Assembly: GCA_963930645.1 (NCBI GenBank)
Contig: OZ005649.1
Span: 79,075,126-79,139,125 of the forward strand
Length of the DNA stretch: 64,000 nucleotides
Reading direction: 5' to 3'
From: Salticus scenicus
Taxonomy: Eukaryota > Arthropoda > Arachnida > Araneae > Salticidae
Shown one piece after another: positions 33,664 to 45,849 of the stretch. The notes under the pieces are model-generated. The model saw nothing but the letters and a program-made list of their open reading frames with translations. It made no database searches and was not told the DNA's origin. Each line of letters opens with the position of its first letter. The stretch's first letter is position 1. The translations under genes and the position numbers were made by a program.

Positions 33664-35866
33664 TTCAAAACAAAGGAAACTCTAAATGACGTAATTTGTC
33701 TACTATGCGCATAAACAAACGAATTGGAAATTTGAGAACAAAAAACCACACAAAAACAATGGGTCCATTGTTCAGAAGTGTCCATTAAATAATTTTTTAC
33801 TTACAATTAAATTAATAAGTTATAATTAAGAGTTATAAGTTTAATTAAGCAATAAATTAAGAATGTTCATGGTAATTGGTAATTTAAAAAAATGTAAATA
33901 ACCTATGAAAGTGCTCATAAAGAATAAGATCTATTTAGAAAAGGGGGAAAAAAAAAAGTACGAAAAAATGAACTTCTAATGAGTTTCGCTCATTTTTAAA
34001 ATGAACTTGAACTGAAAGCGTTCATTTCTTCGAGACATGAGTTTGAGCGCGAACTAACTCGTTTTTTACACGATGAACTTGAGTTTGAACTAGTTCGTTT
34101 TTTTCGTGAACTTGCACAACACTGGTTATCAGCATATATCTCAAGAACAAATAGTAGCAGAAATTGCAAACTCGGTATTCTAAATGTGTATCATATAGGG
34201 ATACTACACAGTAAGCTTTTCTTTGAGATGAAGCAAATGGTTCGTGTACAGTGACACTCAAAATATTTAAATACATTATGGCTATGGGGGAAATTGCAGG
34301 TAAGTAGACATCTATAGAGTGCCCTAAACCAAATGAAACGAATATATATTTTTTATAATAGAGATAGTCAACTTCGAAAATTTTTTTGTGTGTGTAGGAG
34401 CCTCGCCTACCCCCTGGGGGGTGAAGTCCCCCCTCGAGGGGTGTAAATTTTCATGATGGGTATCTTTCAAAAGTGCTCGCCAATACCTTTAAAACGAATG
34501 GTTGAATCATCGATCTGCTGTAATTTAAAATAAAGTTATGATTTTTTTTCATTTTTAACATTTTTTTTAATGTAATATTGAGAATAAATTCAACTTTTTT
34601 TTTTCAATATTTAGTGTTATATTACTTTTCTAATATTAAAATCGTCTGCATTATCATAAAAAGTGATTTTTTTTTTTAAATAATAATTTTAATAAATACA
34701 TTTTGTAATAACCGAATTAAATTATATATAAATGTAGCTGCATTAATGGAAAGGGGGTTTAAGGGGTCGGTAGCCCCCTCACGCAGAATTATCATATAAA
34801 ACTCTTCAGAAGCCTAATTTGAATAGTTTAACACCGGTTCACATAACTGTACACGTTATCTTACCTCTTAACTGCAACCTGTATTTATAGTATTAAATTT
34901 CAGGGTAAGAGAAAGTCGTGTAAGTGACACACCAGAATATTTAATATATACAAGAAAAAACTGAATTTGTTTTATTTATATGAGTTATACCTATGTTTAT
35001 CTTTCACCATTTGACTAAAAACTATCGTAATATGTCTAATTTAAATTTTTTTCTTCAATATTTTCCAATGTTAGAATTGGCGATAACTTTAATAATTACA
35101 CCGCCAACCTCTTGCGGAAAAAAATTGCACTTTTATCGTGCGGCGTTCTTTTTCTTTTTTTTTTCTTCTTTTTAGAACAATTTTGAAAATAAATTATGTA
35201 AGTTAACATTATTAAGAGTTATACACTTATTATTATTTTATTTATTTATTTATTTATTTATTTTCGTTTTACCTGATCTTATTAAAAATTGTTTTGATTA
35301 ATATAAAAAAAAAAAAAAAACATTTAGATATAAATACATTTGATAGAGTAAAGCATATTTTTGAAAATTTTAGTGTTAAAAATACATAACTATTAAATAA
35401 AAAGACTTTTGATTATTATTATTTTTTTTTTTTTTAATCTCTTCTGGAGCTACCACCCCTCTCAAGCGATATTTACGCTCTATTATTCAATCCCTACTAT
35501 TAGTTCACACTCTCCCTAAGGTCATTATGCCTAAATGCGACGTGATTTTTTGTAAGTTTATCGCATTTAGGAAACTTATGACATTTTAGTAAACAAATAA
35601 TTATGAAAAGAAAGAAAAAATGGTTGAATATTATACTCATAAGTTCTAAACTAGTGTTTTGTGTCATTTTTTTTTTCAAGAAATTAAAAAAATATCAGTA
35701 ATTTATGAAAATATATACCAGCGTCGCATTTAGGAAATTTTTGTCGCATTTAAGGTACTATGTCCTAAATGCGATGTTCAAACTCCCTAAATGCGATAAT
35801 GCATTTAATGCATGGGAGTTACTTTAATGTTATTAACATTTTCCAAAGAAGGTTGAAAACTGTTAT

Positions 35867-38800
35867 TAACACTTTCCAACAAGGTTGAAAAGTGTTTATG
35901 ACTTCGGTTTGTCTGTCTGCCTGTCCGTCTGTCTGTCTGTCCGTCCTTCTGTCTGTCCGCGCTCTAACTCCCGTAAATATTTATGGAATTTCTTGAAACT
36001 GATATATGTTATTCAAGATCACTATTGGACGTTCCCTATTGAAAATGGAGTTTATAACTCTACTAGTTTGTGTACAGGGACACCCGAAAGTATTTCAAAG
36101 CATTTGTGTTCTATGAGATGTATTTCTACAAACCATATTTTCCTGCCTTTACTGTAGACATATCTTAATGAAATTGAAATATGTTATTAAAGTTTACTAT
36201 AGGATGTTTTCTGTGTAAAATGGAGGATATATCACCATCGGTTTATGTACAGGGACACTCAAAATTATTCCAAAGCATCGCGTTCTATGAGAGATATTTC
36301 TATAAATCAAATTTTAATAACTTTACTTTCCACGAAGTTTTTGGAAATTTAAATATGGTATTTATATGCACAAACGAATGCTTTGCACAGAATATAGAAT
36401 GATTAGCATTAGATTTACAGGGTGCCACAAAAATATCCAGTTACATTAAGAGCTATTAAAAAAAATGGCTAGAATTGTACTTTCGTTTACGTTAAGCGTT
36501 TTTAACACATTCTAATATTTTTTAAGGGTGAATATGATTTCAGTTTTGTGTATCTGCCTGTCCGCCTGTTTGTCTGCCTGTCTGTCTGTCCGAGCTCTAA
36601 ATCTCATAAATATTTATGGAATTTCTTCAAAGTGATATATGTTATTCAAGTTCACTATCGGATGTTCCCTTTTTAAAATGGAGTTTATACCTATACTGGT
36701 TTGTGTACACGGACACCCGGAAGCATTTCAAAGCATTGTGTTCTATGAGAGGTATTTCTATTGGTTTTACTGTAGACATATCTCAATTAAATTGAAATAT
36801 GTTATTCAAGTTCACTACTGGATGTTTCTTGTATAAAATGGCGGAAATACCACCGCCGATTTATGTACAGGGACAGTTAAAAGTATTCCAAAGCATTGCG
36901 TTCTATGAGAGATATTTCTATAAATGAAATTTTAATAACTTTACTTTCCACGAAGTTTTAGGAAAGTGAAATATGTTATTTATATGCAGAAAAAAATGCT
37001 TTGCATAGAATATAGCATGATTAGCATTAGGTTTACAGGGTGACACAAAAATATCCATTTATATTAAGAGCTACTGATAAAACGATTCTAGAATTGCACT
37101 TTCGTTTACATTAAGCGTTTTTAACACTTTCTAACATATTTAAGTGTGAATATGATTTCAGTTTGTGTATCTGTCCATCTGTCTGTCCGTCTGTCTGCCC
37201 GAGCTCTAACTCCTGTAAATATTTATGGAATTTCTCGAAACTGATATATTTTATTGATGTTCACTATCGGATGTTCCATATTGAAAATGGAGTGAATATC
37301 TCTTCTGATTTGTGTACAGGGATACCCAAAAGCATTCGAAAGCATTGTGTTTTATGAGTGTTATTTTTATAAACATTATCCCTATAGAATGTTCCCCATT
37401 CAAAACGACATTAATAGGTCCTGTGCAACTAGTGTGTTCACAGGGACAAAAAAAAAATGCCAATGCATTATGGTTTAGGACAGAATTTTTTGAAAGTTAA
37501 GTCTTTCTACTGCAAAAATCATAAAAATATTGAAATGTATTGTTAATATTCTAAAATAATATTTTGTATAGAATATGGTATGATTAACTTTCTGATTTAA
37601 AGGGCTAGACTAAAATATTCAGCGAGATGAAAAGCTGTAATTATAATTTAATGGCTGCATTTTATTTTGCGTTAAGCCTTTTTAACTCTTTCAAAAATGC
37701 CTAAGAGTAATTTTAAAATCAGTTAGTCTATCTGTATATTTTTCAGTCCTTCTGTCTGTTGTGTGATAACGTTGTAAAGTTTGCGTTGACGCAAACTCCA
37801 TCTTAACTTAATTAGATCACTAAATGGATAAGTAAGAGAACACAAGACTTGAATTAACAATAACTAAAGTTTATTTGAGCAGATTAATGGGGAGGGTGGC
37901 CTGACAATTAAACTAGCTCAGTCAGTGTATTACTCAATCAAAATATATATATCAACAATTAAATTAGATTATCTTAAATATCTCACCCCAGCAAGCAATT
38001 GAAGGTGTAGCGACGGTTGCACTCGTAACTCCACTGCTGCAACTTCACTTTCGATCAGAGGATTCCCTACAGATCGAAATTCACTTTCACGAGCGCTAGC
38101 AAGTACTCGTACTAACACTCATCATGACTTATTCCTCACTCATCTAAATTTCTACTACTCAATATTCGCCAAAGTAAGACTTTCAACAATCCACTATAAT
38201 ACTCCAATATCCACATTATAATATGCTCCGACATCCACTATAATATCCTCCAACATCCACTATAATATCCTCCAACATCCACTCCCATCTACTAAAACCA
38301 TCGCCATTTTATACTTCTTCCTACATCCTCCTCTCTCTTCATTTCAATCCGTCCTTTTAAAATCACTTCTAATTTATCTAACATTCAAAATCTAAGTCTT
38401 TCATTGCAGTACCCTGCCGACACAAAGCTAACTCGACCTCAACTTTCGCCGAGTCACTGGCGACGAAGCGATTTTAACCGTCCCCACTTTCTACTTTGCT
38501 GGATCCAGCTTAATTAAAACAACTGTGGTGACGTTCTGACGTCTCAACCTCACTACGTAGGCAAAGAATATTAAAAGTTATTCGATACAACAATTACGTA
38601 CAGTTGGAAGGTGTTACTAATCGATAGGTACTGCATGATTTTTCTTTCTTGTTTAAGTCTTAACGTGTTTTCAATTTCTGTATCTATGTGCCCGAATCTC
38701 CATTTGTCTATCTGTCCGTGTACCGCACTTAGCGTCCGGAAATATTTTCTGAATTTTTAAAAATATATATATGTTGTTCATATTCACCATTGAATGTTCC

Positions 38801-39280
38801 CAAATAAAAAGGGCATTAATAGGTACTGTACAACATGTTTATGTACAGGAACGCGCAAAAAATGCCAATGCGTTGCATTTTAGGACATACATTTTTATAA
38901 TTTACATTTAAAGAATTTTCATACTGTACTTTCAACTGTAAAATCATAAAAAAATTGGTATTTATTGTTAATTTGCTAAAATAATGTTTTGTATAAAATA
39001 TGATTTTGTTAACCTTCAAATTTACAGGGCTACACTGAAATTTTCAGATAGATTAAGGGCTGGAATTACAATCGAAGGGCGACGGTTTCTTTTGTGTTAA
39101 GCATTTTTAACACTTTCAAACAGTGTTTAAGAATGATTAGGAATTCAATAAGTCTGTCTGTATGCCTTTCAGAACTACTGTTTGTTTGTTGTGTGATAAC
39201 TTAGGCACAGAACTTTCAGTTATAAGATACAACAATTACGTGCAGTTGGAAAGTGTTAATAATCATTGCGTAATGCATGA
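35867..39280 (+). repeat. left arm of element E: direct array of ~600-bp units
   Basis: Unit starts ('ttaagcgtttttaacact' or variants) lie near 35867, 36494, 37113, 37671 and 39097; subtracting the LTR insertion, spacing is 560-640 bp. Each unit has a (TGTC)n-rich microsatellite, 'agctctaa', 'tttatggaatttctt', 'gttcactatcggatgttcc', 'gtgtacagggacac.c.aaag' and 'ctatgagag.tatttcta'. Several ORFs of 60-90 codons occur across units, but they shift frame between units and carry no motif, so they are not genes. Confidence 0.8.
37773..38554 (-). mobile_element. solo LTR of a Ty3-like retrotransposon
   Basis: The insert breaks a unit of element E. It is flanked by ACGT on both sides (37769-37772 and 38555-38558), a 4-bp target duplication as in many Ty3-type elements. 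On the minus strand it starts AGTGAGGTTG, has TATAAAA (complement of 38307-38313), an AATAAA signal near 37870 and ends CTTTACA. It resembles the LTRs at 2152-2639 and 5905-6396 in layout (microhairpin at the U5 end, 'aggattccct', poly(A) region), so it is probably a related family. The 782-bp length includes the ~240 bp of U3 that those LTRs lack. No internal sequence remains, as after LTR-LTR recombination. Confidence 0.8.
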
Positions 39281-39329
39281 TTTTTCGTTCTTTTTTTATA
39301 GTTTATAAAATACTTAATACCACATAACT

Positions 39330-40250
39330 ATTTCAAGATAAAATGTTGTGTAACTCTATTTGCAACTCTGCCTTTAACAGTGTGTGTAACTCTTCCTTTT
39401 TATTAACAGTGTGTGGAACTTTGTGTCTAAATCTGGTGTTTGTTAACAGTGTGTAACTCTTCTTTTTTTTAACAGTGTGTGTGTAATTCTGTGTGTATTG
39501 CTGAACTTTTCTAACAGTGTACGTAACGCTATGTGAAACTGTCACTGTGTGTGCAACCCTGTATGCAATTAACAGTGTGTGTGTAGCTCTTCTTTCTTAT
39601 TAACAGTGTGTGTAACTCCATGTGTAATTTTGTTTTTTATTAACAGTTTTCTTTTAACATTGTGTGTGTAACACTGTGTGTATCGCTGATTTTCAGCAAA
39701 CAACGTGTGTAATTTTACTTAAGTGTAACTAACAATGTGTGTAACCCTGTACGTAATTAAAAGTGTGTGTGCAACTCTGCCATCTTATTAACTCTGTGTG
39801 TAACTCTTTATTAACAGTGCCTTTTTATTAACAGTGCATGTAACTCTGTATATATTCCTGCCTTTTTATTAGCAGTGTGTGTAATTCAATGTTCAATCCT
39901 TTTTTTTTTTTTTTGAACAATGTATGTAACTTTGCGTGTATCACTGATTTTTTGCTGTGTATAATTCCGCCTTTTTATTAACAGTGTGCGTAACTCCGTT
40001 TGTAAATCTCTTTTTTATTTTTGACAATGTGTGTAACGCTGTGTGTACCGCTAATTTTTTGCTAACAGTGTGTGTGTAACTCTGCATTTTTATTAACAGT
40101 TTGTGTGTAATTGTGTGTAATTGTGTGTGTAACTCAGCATTTTTATTAACAGTTTGTGTGTAATTGTGTGTGTAACTTTGCCTTTTTATAACAGAGTGTG
40201 TAACTCCGTGTTTAACTCTTCTTTTCTGAGTAGTGTATGTGTCACTCTGA
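39330..40250. repeat. minisatellite 'ttattaacagtgtgtgtaactctg' at the centre of element E
   Basis: Many imperfect copies of 'taacagtgtgtgtaactctg(c/t)' with 'ctttttatt' spacers fill the stretch, all in the same direction on the plus strand. It forms the asymmetric loop between the inverted arms. ORFs here are repeat artefacts. Confidence 0.85.
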
Positions 40251-43200
40251 TTCCATGAATATTTACGGGAGATAGAGCACGGACTGACAGACAGACAAAC
40301 CTAAGTCATTAACACTTTTCAACTTTATTGGAAAGTGTTAAAAACATTTAGAAAGTGATAAAAACGCTTATTGTAAACGAAAATGCAATTCAAGCAATTT
40401 TCCAATAATACCTCTTAATGTATCTGAATATTTTTGTGAGGCCCTGTAAATATAATGCTAATAATATTGCATTTTATGGAAGGCATTCTTTTGTGCATAT
40501 GAATAATGTATATATATATATATATATAGATATATATATTTACGACTTGTGCAAAGTAAAATCATTAAAATTTGGTGCTTAGAAATACCTTTCATAGAAC
40601 GCAATGCTTTTAAATACTTTCGGATGTCCCTGTATACAAACCAGTGATGGTATTTACTTCAATTTACATGGGGAATATCCGGAAGTGGACTTAAATGATA
40701 TATTTCAATTTCATTAAAATTTCTTTAATGTAAACGTATCAAAATACGGTTTATAGAAATATCTATCATGGAACACAGTGCTTTGGAAAATTTTGGGTGT
40801 CCCTGTAGACAAATCAGAAGAGGAATTCCCTCCATTTTTAATAGGGAACATCCGATAGTGAACTTGAATACGATATATCAGCTTCAAGAAATTCCATGAA
40901 AATTTACAGGAGTTCGACTGCGGACAGACAGACAAACCGAAGTCATTGACACTTTTCAACCTTGCTTGAAAGTGTTAAAAAAAGAACGAAAAATCATGCA
41001 GTACGCACTGGTTATTAATACTCTCCAATTGTACGTGCTTGTTGTATGGTATAACTTTCAATATTCTTTGCCTGCATTATCAAACAAAGGAGAGAAGCAT
41101 AGAAAAATATACAGATTGACTAATTCAATTTAAAACCGCTCTCAGGCATCGTTGAAGAACGTTAAAAAGGCTTAATGCAAAAGAAAATCCAGCCGTTAGA
41201 TTATAATTGCTTCCCTTAATGTATTTGAATATTTTAGTGTAGTCCTGTAAATCTGAAGGTTGATCATATAATATTCTATACAAAACATTACTTTAGAATA
41301 TTAAAATACATTTCAATTTATTTATAATTTTTACAGTAGAAAGTTATTTAGATGTGATTTATAAAAATGTCTGTCCTAAAACGCAAAGCATTGGAAGTTC
41401 CCTGTACACAAACACGTTGTGTAGGACATATTAATGGCATTTTAAATAGGAAACATTTCATAGTGAACTTTAATAACATATATCAATTTTTGAAAATTCT
41501 GAAAATATTTAAGAACTATCGGGACGAGAGCCAGATAGAAAGACAGACAATCGGACAGAAAGATAACCAAATTAAAATCATATTCAGGCTTAAACATTGT
41601 TAGAAAGTGTTAAAAATGCTTATTGTAAAAGAAAATGCAATTACAGCAAATTTTTATTAATAGCTCATAATGTAACTTAATATTTTTATGTGGCCCTGTA
41701 AGATTAATACTAATCATACTGTATTTATAAAAAGCATTCCTTTTTGCATATGAATAACATTTTTCAATTTCATTAAGATTTATGCAAAGTAAAGTTATTA
41801 AAATTTGGTTTGCAGAAATAGCTCTCATACAACGCAACACTTGTAAGTCTCCCTGTACACAAAACAGTGGTAATATTTTCTCCATTTCAAATAGGAAACA
41901 TCCGATAGCGAACTTAAATAACATATTTCAATTTCATTAAGATTTATGTAAAGTAACGGTATTAAAATATGGTTTATAGAAATGCCTCTCATAGAAAAAA
42001 AAATAGTTTGCAGTACTTTCCGATGCCCCTGTACACAAATCAGTAGAGGTATTCACTCCGATAGTGAACTTGAAAAACATATATTAGTTTCAACATATTC
42101 CATAAATATTTACCGGAGTTAGAGCGCCGAAAGACACACAGATGGGCAGACAAACAGATACACAGATACACAAATTGAAATTACATTCAGACTTAAAAAT
42201 TGTTAGAAAATGTTAAAAACGCTTAATGTAAACGAAAGTGCAATTCCAGCAAACTTTTCTTAATAGCTCTTTATGTATCTGAATATTTTTTTGTTGCTCT
42301 CTAAAACTAATACTAAACATACTATATTCTATAGAAAGAAGTCTTTTGTGTATATGAATAACACATTTCAGTTTCATTAAGCTTTGTGGAAAGTAAAGTT
42401 ATCAAAATTTGGTTTATAGAAATACTTCTCATATAACGCAATGCTTTGGTATGCTTTCAAGTGTCTCTGTGCCCAAACCAGTGGTGGTATTTACTCCCTT
42501 TAATATTCGAAACATCCGATAGTGAACTTGAATGACGTTTCTCAATTTCTTTAAAGTTTGTGTACAGTAAAGGTATTAAAATATGGTGGTTTATAGAAAT
42601 ATCTCTCATAGAACACAACGCTTTGTAAAAGGTTTGGGTGCCTCTGTACACAAACCAGTAGAGATATTAACTCCTTTTTCAGTAGGGAACATCCGATAGT
42701 GAACTTAAATAACATATATTAGTTTCAAGAAATTACATAAATATTTACTGGAGCTAGAGCGCGGACAGACGAACAGACAGATACTTAAATTGAAATTATA
42801 TTCACAGATGAAAATTGTTAGACAATGTTAAAAACGCTTAATGTAAACGAAATTGAAATTATAGCAAATTTTTATGAACAGCTCTTAATGTAACTGAATA
42901 TTTTTGTGTGGCCCTGTAAATGTAATGCTAATCATGCTATATTCTATGCAAAGCATTCTTTTGTGCATATGAATAACATATTTCAATTTCATTAAACTTT
43001 GTGGAAAGTAAAGTTATTAAAATTTGGTTTATAGAAATACCTCTCATAGAACGCAATGCTTTGGAGTACTTTCGAGTGTCCCTGTGTACAAACTAGTGGT
43101 GGTATTTATTCCATTTTATATATGAAACATCCGATAGTGAACTTGAATAACATGATTCAATTTCACTAAGATTTGTATACAGTTAAGGTATTAAATATGG

Positions 43201-43350
43201 TTTACAGCAATACCTCTCATAGAACACAGTGCTTTGGAATACTTTCGGGTGTCCCTACAGGAATTAGAGCGCGGACTGACAGACAGACAGACGGACAGAG
43301 GGACAGACAAGCCTAAGTCACTTTTAAACCTTGTTGGAAAGTGTTAAAAA
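40250..43350 (-). repeat. right arm of element E: inverted array of ~600-bp units
   Basis: Complements of the left-arm unit starts lie near 40334, 41161, 41605, 42211, 42826 and 43341. The modules 'gaacttaaataacatatttcaatttcattaa', 'ctcatagaacgcaatgcttt' and 'gacagacagac' appear in reverse order to the left arm. Units are unequal in length, so internal deletions have occurred. Confidence 0.8.
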
Positions 43351-43840
43351 GGAAAAAATGCTTAAACTTCCCTTAATATATCAACTGTAAAAATTGCCGC
43401 ATTTAAGGGATAAAATTTGTCGCATTTAGGAAAATGGTGTAAACAGACCCTTAAATGCGATAAAAATTTTAAACCCCTCTTTTTAAAAAAATGTAGTGTT
43501 TTTTTTTATTTTCTTCTGGTAGGTATAAAGGGTATTCAAGCACATGACGTAACAGTGGTTATTTGACCTTGAAAGATTAAAGGATAAAATAACAGTTACT
43601 ATTTTAAAATGTTTCATCGCAATTAGGAAAAGACGTCGGAAAGCCATAATGGACAATGTTCACTGCAAAAGAAAATTCTACTAGAAAAAACCTTTAAAAT
43701 TTAATGAAAAGTTTCGCGAACCGTTCTTGAAATGTGTATGTTCCATTAGGATTTATAAGTTTGTGATTTAAGCATTTATATTTTCAGTAGAAGAACTTTG
43801 TCGCATTTATGGGTTATCGCATTTAGGCACAATGACCTTA

Positions 43841-44520
43841 TATCTTGCACAAACCTTGCATTCGACTTTTAACTGACTTCCCGAGTAGCTAGAAATTTGA
43901 AACCTTCAACTCCACTCAGAACACGGTGACAACACAAAACTTCGAAATCCGATTTTCTTTTTATTAGTTTTCTTATAATTAACTAAAATATGAAAATAAT
44001 AACATCCTAAGAGCGTTATTATAGCCATTAAAATATTGACTATAGTTCAATTGTAGCAAAAAAAAAAAAGAGTTTATTTTCTTTCGACATAAAAAGAAAA
44101 ATACATTTATTTGAACGTGGACATTAAAAAATTATAAAAAGTTAAATTATACATCTCACAAAAATTTACGTCTTTATCGCTTAAAAAAAAATATGCACAT
44201 TGATAAGAGCTCTATGATTCATCAGAAAATTTAAAACATGGTACATAAATAGCTTTTTTTTTTTTTTTTTTTTTTTCAATCTTATAATTATTTTATTTCA
44301 TTTTTCACGCGCGCTTTTTATTTCCTAATTCAAAATTATTAAAAAAATATATTATAATAATAAAATTCAATAGCGTTTGTAAGTAGGAATTGACTTCATT
44401 TTTTTTCTTTCATATTACTTCTTTTTTTAACTCTATCTAAATTTAGTGGTATAAGATATAGTTTTTCTTGTTTTGCTTGTGGATAAAAAATAAATAAATA
44501 AATAAATAAAAAATTAAATA

Positions 44521-44552
<32 letters not shown>

Positions 44553-45390
44553 TCGAATATACTGTATTCTTTGTAAGAACTTTCCTATTTATTTACGAAA
44601 CATGTTTTATACGCAGAGTCGACATTTTCGTACAAATATTTTACGTTATGTTGATATTTTAGGAAGTTTATTTGGTTCTATATATGTATTCGGTAAATAT
44701 TAAATGCGTATATAGAATTAATGATAAACATTTATTTTATTGTGTGAGTTATTAAATCAATCTGCAGATGCGTGATTTGCATATTTAAAAGAAAAAGTCT
44801 GATATGGTGTTCTTTTTCATACATATATATATATTTGCTGAGGGTTGCTTCTAAAGAAAAAGTTTGGTCAAACATCGAATTAAAAATAATCTTTATGTAT
44901 AATATATTTTTCTTCAAATTTTGCTATAAAAAATACGACAATAATATAGATGCGGCCAAAATTAACAGGTAAAAGCGTTATTGACCTTTTTTATTATAAC
45001 TTTTTTTTATTATTTTCAATATATAACCGATACTAGAGAATACAGATAAATAAGTCTTTTCATGATTTTAGGGAAAAATATGCTTTTATAAGATGTAAAC
45101 TTCCAAATATTTTCTTTTTAAAATTTCAAATGCAAAATCCGCTTTGAAAATAAATGTTGCAATGCAAATGTGTTTTTGAAAGTTTAAAGAAGATGAAAAG
45201 CAAATTCTGACTTTGAGATAATATTTTCAAGAGTTTTCCTTTTCTTTTAAAAACATTTTTCCGAATAATTTGTAAAACTGAATAATAAATGATTGTATGT
45301 AATGTTAAAATAAAAAAGAGAAGATATATAATTTTACAATTGTGAATACACATTTTAAAATATAAAAAAGAGTATCATTTAATAGGAAAC
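43841..45390. other. AT-rich, no gene seen
   Basis: Poly-T at about 44254-44276 and poly-A at 44519-44547 lie in this stretch. ORFs up to 75 codons have no recognisable motif. Confidence 0.5.
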
Positions 45391-45394
45391 TTGG

Positions 45395-45447
<53 letters not shown>

Positions 45448-45525
45448 TACCACTTAATTTAATGTCACTTAGCTATTTTGACGTGTTGTGCCTGTATCTA
45501 ATATATATATATATATATATATGCC
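45395..45525. repeat. two (TA)n microsatellites
   Basis: TA runs at about 45397-45441 and 45500-45521. Confidence 0.95.
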
Positions 45526-45849
45526 AGAAATACACCAATATGAAACAGTTTTTGAAAAATTTGATTCTTCATCTTTTGATGTAAATTTTTCATTACACCA
45601 TTGTTGCACTCATGCTCCAATCTTAAAAACCTTTTTACACTAGTGGATCTGCAGAACAGGAGCCTTGACGTCATATTTGAATCACACATTATTCAATATA
45701 TCATTTTTATTTATTCCTTATTAGATAATATATATACATATTTACTCGATTGACTTGCTGCATAAACAGATACGTTTCTGGGGGTGGCTGTTTTCCCCCT
45801 CAACCCCCGCTATATCAATACGTATATGTATATGTATTCCTAATAACTG

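Larger units (their letters stand above)
26245..34124. mobile_element. hAT-type DNA transposon, 7.9 kb, no transposase
   Basis: The termini CAGTGTTGTGC (26245-26255) and GCACAACACTG (34114-34124) are perfect inverted repeats of hAT type. They are flanked by an exact 8-bp target duplication, GTTATCAG (26237-26244 and 34125-34132), the hAT signature length. The duplication belongs to the interrupted family B element, which confirms it. Subterminal regions of ~150-180 bp on both sides carry repeated GAACTTGAG and CTCGTTTTTT motifs, as hAT subterminal transposase-binding repeats do. The interior has no hAT dimerisation domain or DDE region that I can recognise. It instead holds G-rich tandem repeats, elements D and F and unidentified DNA. 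It is non-autonomous or enlarged by later insertions. Confidence 0.88.
26070..34936 (+). mobile_element. family B element, copy 1, split by a hAT insertion
   Basis: The 5' part (26070-26244) begins ACTTTCCCTTATCC. The 3' part (34125-34936) ends GGGTAAGAGAAAGT (34903-34916) followed by a GTGTaagtgACAC hairpin. Joined across the hAT it is about 980 bp and collinear with the intact copy at 50891-51969. It lies in the right arm of element G in a T-rich site. Confidence 0.8.
23592..35450. mobile_element. element G: long-inverted-repeat element, interrupted by nested insertions
   Basis: The left arm (23592-24320, ~730 bp) is inverted against the right arm, which is split into 25650-26069 and 34937-35450. 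Landmarks pair in order: 'ctcctgaag' with 'cttctggag' at the outer ends; 'cgaacgccgcacgttaaaagtgcg' with its complement near 35110-35150; 'aagtacttatttagaaaag' near 23970 with 'cttttctaaataagtactt' near 25985; 'ggagaaattgtga' near 25848 with 'tcacaatttctcc' near 24109; and 'aattggcactaaaatgg'-type ends near 24300 and 25667. The original spacer is 24321-25649. The right arm keeps ~170 bp around the break that the left arm lacks. No transposase is visible, so the class is unknown. Confidence 0.75.
35517..43840. mobile_element. element E: 8.3-kb foldback element with 24-bp terminal inverted repeats
   Basis: The first 24 bases (35517-35540, starting TAAGGTCATTATGCC) match the reverse complement of the last 24 (43817-43840) at 23 positions. 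The decamer CTAAATGCGA, in either orientation and with up to one or two changes, recurs about six times in 35517-35810 and five times in 43397-43840. Inside, two arms of ~600-bp units face each other (plus-oriented 35867-39280, minus-oriented 40250-43350) across a T-rich minisatellite. A TA target duplication is possible but cannot be told from the repeat ends. No transposase is present. I cannot assign a superfamily. A palindrome of this size could extrude or be recombination-prone. Confidence 0.72.

Noticed and set aside
35885..37500. Series of 60-90-codon ORFs with CVCLSVRPS-type starts
   Set aside because: They come from the TGTC microsatellite and tandem units of element E, change frame between units, and recur inverted in the other arm.
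39333..39545. 70-codon ORF rich in Thr and Lys
   Set aside because: It translates the antisense of the 'aacagtgtgtgtaactc' minisatellite.
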